This document shows positions 48,760 to 56,703 of a stretch of 64,000 bases of DNA, piece after piece; position 1 is the stretch's first letter; every line of letters begins with the position of its first letter. The stretch covers positions 3,286,001 to 3,350,000 of the forward strand of contig OY970224.1 of NCBI GenBank assembly GCA_963714035.1, written 5' to 3'. The translations under genes were made by a program, and so were the position numbers. This stretch comes from DATFVB01 sp963714035 (GTDB taxonomy: Bacteria; Acidobacteriota; Thermoanaerobaculia; UBA5066; DATFVB01). The notes beneath the pieces were generated by a model. It was not told where the DNA came from, did no database searches, and was given only the letters and a program-made list of their open reading frames with translations.

Positions 48760-49535
48760 GTTTTCCAGGGAGCGTCGCCAGACGCCCACAGCTCGTTCAA
48801 CAGGTTGTATTCGCGGAGGGTATCCATCGGCTGCCAGAAGCCGGCGTGGGTGAAGCCGACGAGCTCGCCGTCCGCGGACAGCCTCTGCATCGGTTCTTTC
48901 TCGAGCAGGACGTCCGGATCGTCCCCGAGGTAGTCCCAGATCCGCCGGCCATCGAGCACGAAGAACCCTCCGTTGATCAACCCGGCGACGGCCTGCGGCT
49001 TTTCGTTGAATTCGCGAACGACGGCCTCTTCCATCCGAATCTCGCCGAACCGGCTCGGCGGACGGACGGCCGTCACCGTGGCGATCTTGCCGTGCGCGCG
49101 GTGAAAATCGACGAGCTTTCCGACGTCGAGGTCCGCGACGCCGTCGCCGTAGGTCAGGCAGAACGGCTCGTCTCCCTCGACGTACTCCCTGATCGCCGCG
49201 ACGCGGCCGCCGGTCTGCGTTTGCTCGCCCGTGTCGACGAGCGTGACGTTCCATTTCTCTTCGTTCCGGCGCTCCCGGAAATCGTGGGGACGATCCTGAC
49301 CGAGATGAACGGTAACGTCGGCCATCGCGGCGCGATAGTTCAGGAAGAATTCCTTGATGAGCCAGCCCTTGTAGCCGAGGCACAGGACGAAATCGTTGAT
49401 CCCGTGCGCGCTGTACCCCTTCATGATGTGCCAGACGATCGGCCGGTTTCCGATCGGGAGCATCGGCTTCGGCAGGAGCTCGTTGGCGTCGCGGATCCGG
49501 GTGCCCTGGCCTCCGCAGAGAATGACAGTTTTCAC
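48738..49535 (-). CDS. rfbF: glucose-1-phosphate cytidylyltransferase
   Basis: RfbF makes CDP-glucose from CTP and glucose-1-phosphate, the entry step to CDP-dideoxyhexoses. The 265-residue protein opens MKTVILCGGQGTRI and has LLPKPMLPIGNRPIVWHIMK, DVTVHLGQ, VTLVDTGEQTQTGGRV, FCLTYGDGVAD (metal-binding Asp) and GFWQPMDTLREYNLLNELW, all typical of the family. It is the first gene of a tightly overlapping five-gene minus-strand operon (44805-49535). No strong promoter is evident upstream, although GATTATATCG lies at about 49544-49553. Confidence 0.95.
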   Translation of the reverse strand: MKTVILCGGQGTRIRDANELLPKPMLPIGNRPIVWHIMKGYSAHGINDFVLCLGYKGWLIKEFFLNYRAAMADVTVHLGQDRPHDFRERRNEEKWNVTLVDTGEQTQTGGRVAAIREYVEGDEPFCLTYGDGVADLDVGKLVDFHRAHGKIATVTAVRPPSRFGEIRMEEAVVREFNEKPQAVAGLINGGFFVLDGRRIWDYLGDDPDVLLEKEPMQRLSADGELVGFTHAGFWQPMDTLREYNLLNELWASGDAPWKTWRRLPK

Positions 49536-49903
49536 TGGGACCAGATTATATCGGGCGAGCCGACGACCTGGGCGCAGGGGCTATCATCCCGTGATTCCGT
49601 GATTCGTGCCACTTCAGGGCGGGAGACTTGCGCGATGAGGCGGTTTCCATCTCCTTCGGTAGTTGACGCGGAAATCGCCGACGTGGACGCGGAAACCCCT
49701 CGGCGCCGCGATTTCTCGCACGCAGGAGCCTCGACTCAAGACCGAGGTCTTCGACCTTCGCCGTGACGAGACGCTGAAGTCTCGCGGGAGCTTTGCGAGC
49801 CTTATTGGCTTCTAAGAGGATCTGCGAATATGCCTCAGCGGCGCCTCGCAGTGCCGGAAACAGGCGACGATGCTCCGCGCCCGGGTCGCCTACAATGCAC
49901 GAA
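49536..49903. other. intergenic with possible gene scraps
   Basis: Between divergent rfbF and the GT-C gene there is no complete gene. A minus-strand frame at about 49640-49740 reads REIAAPRGFRVHVGDFRVNY, which resembles the C-terminal half of a RelE/ParE-type toxin, but there is no start or catalytic end, so it may be a remnant. The right end carries TACAAT at 49891-49896, seven bases before the ATG at 49904. Confidence 0.35.
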
Positions 49904-51475
49904 ATGAACGGCAAGCGCAGGGCGGTTTTGTCGATTCTCTTTCTCTATTTGTTCTGCGCCGTCTACCTCGTTCCCGTCTATCCGCACTTCATCTCCGCCA
50001 ATGAGCTGGCCCACTGGGTGATCGATGCGAGCCTCGTCGAGCACGGGGCGCTCGACGTTCGGTGGTCCGAGCCGCTGATCGGGAAGCTCGTCGATTCGAC
50101 CCGGTCCGGGCAATCGATCTACTCGAACAAGCCTCCGGGGCTCGCGCTCACGACTATGCCCGCTTACCTCGCCGCACGGGCGCTTTTTGGGCCTCCGGAT
50201 GGACACAATCTGCGCTTGTACCTCTATTTCATGCGGCTCGTCGGCGCGACGCTGCCGCTCGGACTGCTGGCGGCGCTGTTCATCCGCCGCCGAGGCGCGG
50301 ATCCCTTCGCTCTGGCGGCGCTCCTCTTCGGGACCTGCCTGTTCTTTCTGGGTATGCTGCTTTTCTCGCACGTCCTGGCAGGGCTGCTCCTCTATGTTGC
50401 GTACATCCGGCTCTTCGATCTCGAAGACCCGGAACGCGCGCGAAGAAACGCGATACTCGGCGGAGCAGCCGCCGGTTTCGCGACGCTCGTGGAGTATCCG
50501 GCGGCGATCTCCGTCGTCGTCTTCGGGGCAGTCTTGCTCGCGTGGCGAGACGGGCGAAAGAAGCTCCCGTGGTTCGTCGCGGGCGGGTTGCCGTTCGCGA
50601 TCGTTCTGGGAGTCTTCAACAGGATCATGTTCCACTCTTTCTTCGCGCTGGTGCTGACGCATCAGGCGTGGCCCGACACGGCGGCCTGGATGTCGCGCGG
50701 GCTTTGGGGGTTCGGCGTTCCGACACCGGCGGGGCTCTGGCAGATTCTCTTTTCGCCGGCGCACGGGCTCTTCTTCTACTCGCCGGTCCTGCTGCTGGCG
50801 TTGCCGGCGTTTCGTCCCCGGGACCCGGCCTCGTGGGCCCGTCTCCTCGCCGTCGGCCTGACGATTCTCGTGATCTCGAGCTACCCGGCGAGCCATGGCG
50901 GCTGGGGAGCGGGCACGCGGTACCTGGCGCTGCTCGTCCCGTTGATTGCCGACGCACTGCCGCGGCCCGCGGGGCACGGTCGGATGGGTCCATTGGCGCC
51001 GGCGCTCCTCGGCTTCTCGACCGTGCTGTGCGTTCTGCCCGCGCTGACTTTCGTCTTCTCGCCGCCGGACTTTCCGTGGGTGCACGGCCAGTTCTTCCGG
51101 CCGCTTCTCGCGAGAGGGTTCTACGTTCCTAATCTTGGCGCGCTCGTATCTCCGGGGCCGTGGACGCTCCTCCCGGCGGTAGTCGCTGTGATCGCCGCGC
51201 TGGCGATTGCGATGGGGGGGAAGAGAGCCGTTCCCGGAGCTGCCCTCGGATTGATCGCGGGACTCGCGATCGCTTTCATCCCCGTCGGCCTCTCGCCTTT
51301 CCTTCTGATCGAACGACAGGTCGTCGTCGAAACGTACTTTCGCCCGGAAGGAGAGATCGCCGCGGTCGCAGGACACGTGCGGAATCCGAGTCTCGCGCGG
51401 CAACTCCAGGATGTCGCGGCCTCGATCGCCGCCGCCCGCCGGTATCCGCCGAACGACTGGCCGTACGGGAAATAG
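49904..51475 (+). CDS. polytopic membrane protein, GT-C-like
   Basis: The 523-residue protein has about ten helices. It reads SANELAHWVIDASLVEHGALD then SIYSNKPPGLALTTMPAYLA, a variant of the ArnT-type first loop in which an Asn-Glu replaces Asp-Glu and the KPPG motif is kept. The KPPG/PPG turn is a hallmark of PMT_2-type transferases. Two starts are possible, at 49895 and 49904; the latter fits leaderless transcription from TACAAT. It is divergent from the rfb operon. The substrate is unknown. Confidence 0.77.
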   Translation: MNGKRRAVLSILFLYLFCAVYLVPVYPHFISANELAHWVIDASLVEHGALDVRWSEPLIGKLVDSTRSGQSIYSNKPPGLALTTMPAYLAARALFGPPDGHNLRLYLYFMRLVGATLPLGLLAALFIRRRGADPFALAALLFGTCLFFLGMLLFSHVLAGLLLYVAYIRLFDLEDPERARRNAILGGAAAGFATLVEYPAAISVVVFGAVLLAWRDGRKKLPWFVAGGLPFAIVLGVFNRIMFHSFFALVLTHQAWPDTAAWMSRGLWGFGVPTPAGLWQILFSPAHGLFFYSPVLLLALPAFRPRDPASWARLLAVGLTILVISSYPASHGGWGAGTRYLALLVPLIADALPRPAGHGRMGPLAPALLGFSTVLCVLPALTFVFSPPDFPWVHGQFFRPLLARGFYVPNLGALVSPGPWTLLPAVVAVIAALAIAMGGKRAVPGAALGLIAGLAIAFIPVGLSPFLLIERQVVVETYFRPEGEIAAVAGHVRNPSLARQLQDVAASIAAARRYPPNDWPYGK

Positions 51476-51936
51476 GGAGAGGGCAGTGCGGCGATATCAT
51501 GTATTATCGAGTCGTCCGGTCCGGCGACCATCCCTGCAAGTGTCAGGCAGCAGCCCGACACGATCCCGGCTCCGATGATCACTTGGTGTCCCGAGTCAGA
51601 AATCGCGTTCGCGTCGTTCGGAGCGCCGCGGGGCATGATGCAAGGCGCCGCAACACAGGCGATACCCGAGTATCGTCGAGGAGCGCCAACGCCGCAGATC
51701 GCTCCGCGCCGCCCGAACCCTTTGGGCGCCCGCACATTGCGGATGATCCCTGCGTTGCTCGTCGGGTCCGATCGCTTCGGCATCTGTCCCCTCCTCGCGC
51801 CTTGATCTCATCCGCAAGCCGCGAGCGCGACGGCGACGAGATTTCTGACTCGGGACACTAGCCGCAGGAGCGCATGGCGCGGGCGGTGAGGCCGGGGCCT
51901 GCGCATTCAATGGCTGCTAGAATCGCCGCGCCCTCG
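51476..51936. other. intergenic, largely the inverted-repeat element
   Basis: Outside the element (51586-51858) the left flank on the minus strand reads HQVIIGAGIVSGCC. This hints at a left-handed-helix acyltransferase remnant but is too short to call. The right flank contains TAGAAT at 51918-51923, a likely -10 for the gene starting at 51937. No gene is supported. Confidence 0.35.
51586..51858. repeat. inverted-repeat-bounded 273-base element
   Basis: GTGTCCCGAGTCAGAAATC at 51586-51604 is repeated in perfect inversion at 51840-51858. Similarity continues inward imperfectly. The interior encodes no clear protein. A minus-strand ATG at 51783 has a good AGGAGGGG ribosome binding site but a product I cannot assign. 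The overall shape is that of a small non-autonomous element (MITE-like), and the ends resemble the GGGGTCAG-type ends of the RAYT element in style, not in sequence. Confidence 0.65.
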
Positions 51937-53715
51937 ATGTCCACATCGAAGATTCCGTTCGGCGGCCGGGTCGCCGCCCTTGCGGCTCCCGTGCTTCCCG
52001 TTCTCGCCGGAACGGCCGCGGCGGTCATTTCCTGGCAGCGGTGGATCACGCCTTTCGTCGACTCGTCGCGCGAGATGAGCGTGCCGTGGCGGCTCTCGCA
52101 GGGAGAGCGCCTCTACCGGGACGTGGCTTACTACTACGGTCCGGTAGGGCCGTGGCTCGGCGCGGTTCTGCTCAGGATGTTCGGCCGGCACTGGGCCGTT
52201 CTCGAAGCGATGTGCTCCGTGTTCGCTACGCTGCTTGTCGTCGCCCTCTATCGCCTCACGAAAGAGGCGGGCAGCCGGCTTTCGGCGACCGTCGCCGCCA
52301 CCGCGGCGGCGGCGCTTTGCGTTGGCGCTCCGCTGGGCGGGGCGTTCCTGTTTCCGTATTCGATCGACTCGCTGATTGCGGTCGCAGCCGGTCTTGCGGC
52401 GCTGGCGCTGACCGCCCGGAACGGCCCGCGACAATCCTGGATAGTCGCCGGCGCCGCTCTAGGGATCGCTCTGGGGGCGCGGGTCGAGATCGGAAGCTTG
52501 GTGCTTGCGATCGTCGCCATCGGGGGGCTTCGGTTTTCGAGGACGATCCACGACCGCCGGTGGCTGCGGGTCGCCGGACTGGGCGCGGCGATCGGCATCG
52601 TCATCTACGGGGTGGCATTTTTCGGGATCCCCCTCCGCGATCTCTGGCCCGAAGGGCCCGGCGCGGTGTTTTCGCCGCCCGGGGAATGGCGGGCCGTTTA
52701 CCGGCTCGTGGCGGGCCTCGACGATCCTGCGGCCGGTTTTCGCCGGGTCGCGACTTCGTTGTTTCTCGACGTGATCGTTGTCGGCGGTGCGTGGCTGCTC
52801 CGGAAGGGCGTTGGAAGGCTGGCGTGGGTTCTGCTCGTCGCTGGCGCGGTCGTGTTCTCTTTGACGGCCGCGGGACGCGGCATCGACTCGAGCTGGCCCC
52901 CTCTCCTCGCCTCCGGGCCGCTTCTCGCGATCGCGCTGGCCGCCGCTTCGTTTCTGCGCCCGCGGATGGCCGAGCAGCCGGCACGCTTCTTCCTGTTCGG
53001 CTTCGCCGCGGTTCTCGCAAGCCGCGTGCTCCTCGGCCTCGACTACGGGCAGCGGCCGAACCCGTATTCGATCCTCGCTCTGCCCGGCATCTGCGCGACG
53101 ATGGCGGTGCTCTTCGTCGACCTGATCCCGCTGATCCTTCCCCGGCCCGAGGGGGTTCGGCTCAATGCCGCGCTCGTTTTCATCGGGATCGGAGCCGTCG
53201 GGCTGCTGCATCTGGGCCGGATCAGCGCGCCGGAGCGATACCTCCGAGTCGCTACGCCTGCGGGGTCTCTCCGTCTCCCGCTGCTGCAGGCCGCCCCGAC
53301 AGCGATGACCCTCGGCTTCCTTCGGCGCGCGGCGCGTCCCGGTGACACGCTGGCGAGCTTCCCCGAGGCGGGAATCTTCAACTTCACGACCGGGCTTCGA
53401 AATCCGCTGCGCGAGGAGCAGATCCTTCCCGGATTTCTCGGGCCGGCCGAGGAGGACCGTGTGATCGATCGATTCCGGCAAGCCCCGCCGCGTTTCGTGC
53501 TGCTGATCAATCAGCCGGCCGCGGCCTTCGGAGAGGTCGCCTTCGGCGAGGATTACTGCCAAAAGCTCTGGGCCGAGATCGAGCGGAGTTACCGGCTCGT
53601 CGCGAGCTTCGGGACGCCCAACTTCCGCGCGCGGATCGGGTCGCAGCCGTTCTTCATCCGTGTGTACGAACGCCTCGCCGCATCGGGACTTCCGGCGAGA
53701 GGCGGGCAGTCTTGA
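51937..53715 (+). CDS. polytopic membrane protein, GT-C-like
   Basis: The 592-residue protein (ATG at 51937) has about ten helices and the loop FVDSSREMSVPWRLSQGERLYRD followed by VAYYYGPVGPWLG. This is the (Y)RDxxYYYGP type also seen at 33791. Six membrane segments then lead to a soluble C-terminal part (PGDTLASFPEAGIFNFTTGL, then DYCQKLWAEIERSYRLVASFG). The arginine-aspartate pair probably lies at the extracytoplasmic active site. A TAGAAT box lies 13 bases upstream of the start. Sugar transfer is inferred from fold and neighbours only. Confidence 0.75.
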   Translation: MSTSKIPFGGRVAALAAPVLPVLAGTAAAVISWQRWITPFVDSSREMSVPWRLSQGERLYRDVAYYYGPVGPWLGAVLLRMFGRHWAVLEAMCSVFATLLVVALYRLTKEAGSRLSATVAATAAAALCVGAPLGGAFLFPYSIDSLIAVAAGLAALALTARNGPRQSWIVAGAALGIALGARVEIGSLVLAIVAIGGLRFSRTIHDRRWLRVAGLGAAIGIVIYGVAFFGIPLRDLWPEGPGAVFSPPGEWRAVYRLVAGLDDPAAGFRRVATSLFLDVIVVGGAWLLRKGVGRLAWVLLVAGAVVFSLTAAGRGIDSSWPPLLASGPLLAIALAAASFLRPRMAEQPARFFLFGFAAVLASRVLLGLDYGQRPNPYSILALPGICATMAVLFVDLIPLILPRPEGVRLNAALVFIGIGAVGLLHLGRISAPERYLRVATPAGSLRLPLLQAAPTAMTLGFLRRAARPGDTLASFPEAGIFNFTTGLRNPLREEQILPGFLGPAEEDRVIDRFRQAPPRFVLLINQPAAAFGEVAFGEDYCQKLWAEIERSYRLVASFGTPNFRARIGSQPFFIRVYERLAASGLPARGGQS

Positions 53716-53848
53716 GCCCGATTGGGCGAGCGGAAGATCACGGCGGGGGGTCTCTCTTCCCGTGATTCATGCCATTCAGCTCCGTAGCGCCCGAAGGCCC
53801 CCGATGCCGAGCGGTGATACGGCAATATGTTCGTGATATGATCGTATG

Positions 53849-54088
53849 ATGAAAAATATTGCGATTACGATCGACGAGCCGACCTTGCGAGCCGTCGACC
53901 GCCTCGTCCGCTCGCGAGACGGTCGGTTCACGAATCGTTCGGCCGTGTTGCGCGAAGCGGCGAAGCGCCTCGTGGCCGAGACCGAGCACGAGAAAGAGCT
54001 CGAGCGGGAGCGGGAGATTTTCAGGCGGCACCGGCGACAGCTCGCGCGTGATGCCGCCGCGCTCGTTCGCGCGCAGGCGCGTCCGTGA
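53849..54088 (+). CDS. ribbon-helix-helix antitoxin
   Basis: This 79-residue protein opens MKNIAITIDEPTLRAVDRLV, with RFTNRSAVLREAAKRLV, a CopG/RHH domain. The charged helical tail (EHEKELEREREIFRRHRRQL) would wrap the toxin. TATGAT at 53837-53842 is six bases before this ATG; an ATG one codon upstream (53846) is also open. It overlaps the MazF-like gene by four bases (GTGA), so the two form one transcript. Autorepression is expected. Confidence 0.88.
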   Translation: MKNIAITIDEPTLRAVDRLVRSRDGRFTNRSAVLREAAKRLVAETEHEKELEREREIFRRHRRQLARDAAALVRAQARP

Positions 54089-54411
54089 ACCGAGGGGAAA
54101 TCTACCGCTCGGCCGAAAGGGTTCCTGAGCGGGGAGGCAAACCGGGTTACTACGTCGTGGTCTCGCGCGATTTCATCGCTCAGAACGAAGACGTCACGAC
54201 GGTCGTCTGTGCGCCGATTTACACGGAAGTGCTCGGGATCCGAAGCGAGGTCCGACTCGGACCAGACGACGGCATTCCTCATGAGAGCGCGATACGCTGC
54301 GACTTTCTGATGCTCATGTTCAAGCGCAAGCTCACGCGGTTCGTGGCGACGCTCGTACCTTCGAAGATGCGGGAGCTGGGCGGGGCGCTCACGTACGCGC
54401 TCGACCTCTGA
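54085..54411 (+). CDS. PemK/MazF-like toxin
   Basis: The 108-residue protein starts at a GTG with MNRGEIYRSAERVPERGGKPG, then YYVVVSRDFIAQNEDVTTVVCAPI, LGPDDGIPHESAIRCDFLML and VATLVPSKMRELGGAL. This is the PemK/MazF endoribonuclease fold (GEI(Y/W) opening, S/T in VSRD, C-terminal SKxxEL). It is paired with the RHH antitoxin. mRNA cleavage is known for the family. Both genes are intact, and the module sits between two GT-C genes. Confidence 0.9.
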   Translation: MNRGEIYRSAERVPERGGKPGYYVVVSRDFIAQNEDVTTVVCAPIYTEVLGIRSEVRLGPDDGIPHESAIRCDFLMLMFKRKLTRFVATLVPSKMRELGGALTYALDL

Positions 54412-54478
54412 GGTCCCCATAGGGCCTTCCGTTTACGTCGGCTCGGCGCCGAGCGTGGGCCTACGATAAGCCGAGTTG

Positions 54479-54751
54479 GTGCCGACGGCTCTTAGTCTCG
54501 GACCGTACCGTTTATACTTCTACAGCCATGATCTCAGCGACCCGCCGCATGTTCATGTGGACCGAGACGACCGTTCGGCGAAGTTCTGGCTCGCGCCGAT
54601 TTCGCTCGCCTACAACCTGGGATTCCCCGCCAAAGAGTTGCGAGATCTCGAACGCCTCGTCGGTGACCATCAACGAGATCTCCTGAGGAGCTGGAATGAT
54701 TACTTCAGAACCCAAGGCGGGGGAGCGTGTCAAGGATGTACGGGTCGATGA
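54479..54751 (+). CDS. DUF4160 protein
   Basis: About 90 residues from a GTG (54479), or a TTG one codon earlier. It has LGPYRLYFYSHDLSDPPHVHVDRDD, KFWLAPISLAYNLGFPAKELRDLERLV and HQRDLLRSWNDYF, the complete DUF4160 signature with PPHVHV(D/E). Such proteins are nearly always encoded with a DUF2442 partner, and the pair has been proposed to be a toxin-antitoxin module. The C-terminal 15 residues (TQGGGACQGCTGR) are shared with the frame of the next gene, with which it overlaps by 56 bases. A TACGAT box is 11 bases upstream. Confidence 0.8.
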   Translation: MPTALSLGPYRLYFYSHDLSDPPHVHVDRDDRSAKFWLAPISLAYNLGFPAKELRDLERLVGDHQRDLLRSWNDYFRTQGGGACQGCTGR

Positions 54752-54971
54752 GGATACTTTGAGCGTGGATCTTCTCGACGGACGCACGATCAGCGTTCCC
54801 ATTGCCTGGTTTCCCCGGCTTCTGCACGCCAGCGCGGAGCAGCGCGAGAGGTGGGAGATCACGGGGGCCGGGTTTGGAATTCATTGGCCCGACGTTGATG
54901 AGGACCTGAGCTCGTCCGGCCTGCTGCATGGGGCGGCAGCTCCTGGGGCGCAGATCCTCTCGAGAGCATGA
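54696..54971 (+). CDS. DUF2442 protein
   Basis: The 91-residue protein contains VKDVRVDEDTLSVDLLDGRTISVPIAWFPRLLHAS and WEITGAGFGIHWPDVDEDLSSSGLL, which is the DUF2442 domain in full. It is the usual partner of DUF4160 and probably the antitoxin half. The last residues (HGAAAPGAQILSRA) run into the region just before the next membrane gene. Overlap with the upstream gene implies co-translation. Confidence 0.85.
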   Translation: MITSEPKAGERVKDVRVDEDTLSVDLLDGRTISVPIAWFPRLLHASAEQRERWEITGAGFGIHWPDVDEDLSSSGLLHGAAAPGAQILSRA

Positions 54972-55017
54972 TGCGCCGCCTCCTTTCCGCCTGACCGGCG
55001 CCTCGCCGCATCTCTCT

Positions 55018-56625
55018 TTGCCAGAGGCCGGCAAAACCGAGGTCCGCAAACGAATCGGGGGATTCGTGTTCACCGTGATGGTGGGGTCGCTCATGGTGTG
55101 CGGCTTCTTCTTCGTGCATCGCCCGTGGCTCCGGGCGGGGCTCTGGCGCGACGAGGCGGTTTCCGTCTACGTCGGCTCGGCGCCGAGCGTCTCTTCCTAT
55201 CTCGATCGCTACGCGAAGATGGATTACGCGCCCCCGTTGTTCGATGGTGTCGTCGGCGTCTGGGGCAGGGCTTTCGGGTTCGACGAAGCGCCGCTGGCGG
55301 CACTCGCGGCCGTCATCGCCGCTCTGGCGCTCCTGGCCATCGGCTGGGCGGGAGGGGAGATCGCGGGACCGGTCGCCGCCCTCTTCGCGATGCTGCTTGC
55401 CGCCGATAGCGACATTCTGTTCTGGGAGTTCGATCAGGTTCGCCCCTACGCGTTTTCGGTCGGGTGCGCGGCCCTCGTGCTGGGACTCTTCGTTCGGCGG
55501 TGGAAGAAGCGGGGCGAACCTGAGACCCGGGGATCGATTTGTCTTTTTGGCGCGGCGACGACGCTTCTCGCCTTCTCCCACTACGCGGGGACGCTGGCGG
55601 TAGCGTGCCTGGGCCTGGGGGCCGCGGCCGGGATCGTTCGCCGGGTACACCGGACTTTCTGGCGGAGGACCTTTCTGGCGTGTCTGCTGCCCGGAGCGAT
55701 TCTCCTTCCGTGGTTGCCAATTGTCAGGATGCAGATGAGCGTCGGGTTGCCATGGAACCCGGCGGGAGATGTCGCCGCCCGTGCCTCGAATGTCGCCGAT
55801 CTCGCTTCCTGGCTCGTGCCGAGGTGGGGCTCGCACGGAACGGCCTGGAGCGTCATTCCGGCCCTGCTTGTCGTGGTCGCGGCGATTTCCGTCGCTCCGC
55901 GTGTGCGCCGGGATCTCGTGAAAACGGACGCCCCTATTGCTGTCGCCGTCTTGATCGGGCTCGCCGTGCTCGTCGTGATGGGTTTCGCGTGGGGCGTTTC
56001 TCGGTATGTCTCGATCGCCGCCGCGATGGCCGCGATCGTGTTCGGCTGTCTTCTCGCCTCTGTTGCGCGGGCGTGGGTGGACGCGGGTGCGAGCCGCCGG
56101 TGGATCGGAGCCGGTCTGGTCGTCCTCGCTGTCGGCCCGGTGCTCGGGGAAGCGCGGCGTTTCGTCGAATCGGGCGTCTCGCGGCGGCCGCCCGCGCGAA
56201 CCGGCATCCGGGCGATGCTCTCCGGGCTTCAGCTTCGACCGACGGACCTCGTCGTTGCGGCCCCTTCCTATCTCGCGCCGACGCTGTGGTACTACGGCGT
56301 CCGGGGGCCGCAACTCCGGGGTTTCCCGCAGTGGGAAGACCCGGAGGAGGTCGATTACTCGAGGTTTTCGGAGATCTGGAAGAAGCCGAATGCGGCCGAC
56401 GATTGCGTCAGCCGGATCGTCCACCGGGTCGCGGAAGGCGGCGTCGATCGCATCGTTCTCGTGACGGATCTGAATCCGACGCCGGGCGTCCGCGGAGCTA
56501 CCGAGCGAATCAAGCAGGAGCTGGCGTCGCGGTTCCCTCCCGTTGCCGAAGGGACGTTCCACGGATACCCCGAGACGATCCGGGCGACGGTCTTCGGTGT
56601 GCACGCGGGTCGCCCCAGGATTTAG
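55018..56625 (+). CDS. GT-C (PMT_2/GT39-like) membrane glycosyltransferase
   Basis: About 535 residues with roughly ten helices. The first loop has GLWRDEAVSVYVGSAPSVSS, the classical DE(A)-type catalytic pair. MDYAPPLFDGVVGVWGRAFGF then corresponds to the H/APPLY-x-x-x-x-x-W motif of the GT39/PMT_2 family. The soluble C-terminus (TDLVVAAPSYLAPTLWYYG, WKKPNAADDCVSRIV) is short. The start is uncertain: a TTG at 55018 or an ATG at 54928 that overlaps the DUF2442 gene. It probably transfers a sugar from a polyprenyl donor. Confidence 0.8.
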   Translation: MPEAGKTEVRKRIGGFVFTVMVGSLMVCGFFFVHRPWLRAGLWRDEAVSVYVGSAPSVSSYLDRYAKMDYAPPLFDGVVGVWGRAFGFDEAPLAALAAVIAALALLAIGWAGGEIAGPVAALFAMLLAADSDILFWEFDQVRPYAFSVGCAALVLGLFVRRWKKRGEPETRGSICLFGAATTLLAFSHYAGTLAVACLGLGAAAGIVRRVHRTFWRRTFLACLLPGAILLPWLPIVRMQMSVGLPWNPAGDVAARASNVADLASWLVPRWGSHGTAWSVIPALLVVVAAISVAPRVRRDLVKTDAPIAVAVLIGLAVLVVMGFAWGVSRYVSIAAAMAAIVFGCLLASVARAWVDAGASRRWIGAGLVVLAVGPVLGEARRFVESGVSRRPPARTGIRAMLSGLQLRPTDLVVAAPSYLAPTLWYYGVRGPQLRGFPQWEDPEEVDYSRFSEIWKKPNAADDCVSRIVHRVAEGGVDRIVLVTDLNPTPGVRGATERIKQELASRFPPVAEGTFHGYPETIRATVFGVHAGRPRI

Positions 56626-56703
56626 TGTATTGTTCGGCGAATCGAGCCGGCGAACGAGAAAAGCGCCAACTCGCCAGTCGCCCGATGGCTCTGCGATAGG
56701 CTG

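Noticed and set aside
49640..49740. RelE/ParE-like toxin fragment on the minus strand
   Set aside because: Only about 20 residues (GFRVHVGDFRVNY) look right. There is no start, no catalytic C-terminus and no antitoxin, so I list it only as a possible scrap in the intergenic entry.
51478..51590. NeuD-like acetyltransferase remnant on the minus strand
   Set aside because: The phrase VIIGAGIVSGCC is suggestive, but the following residues do not keep the hexapeptide pattern. Too short to support.
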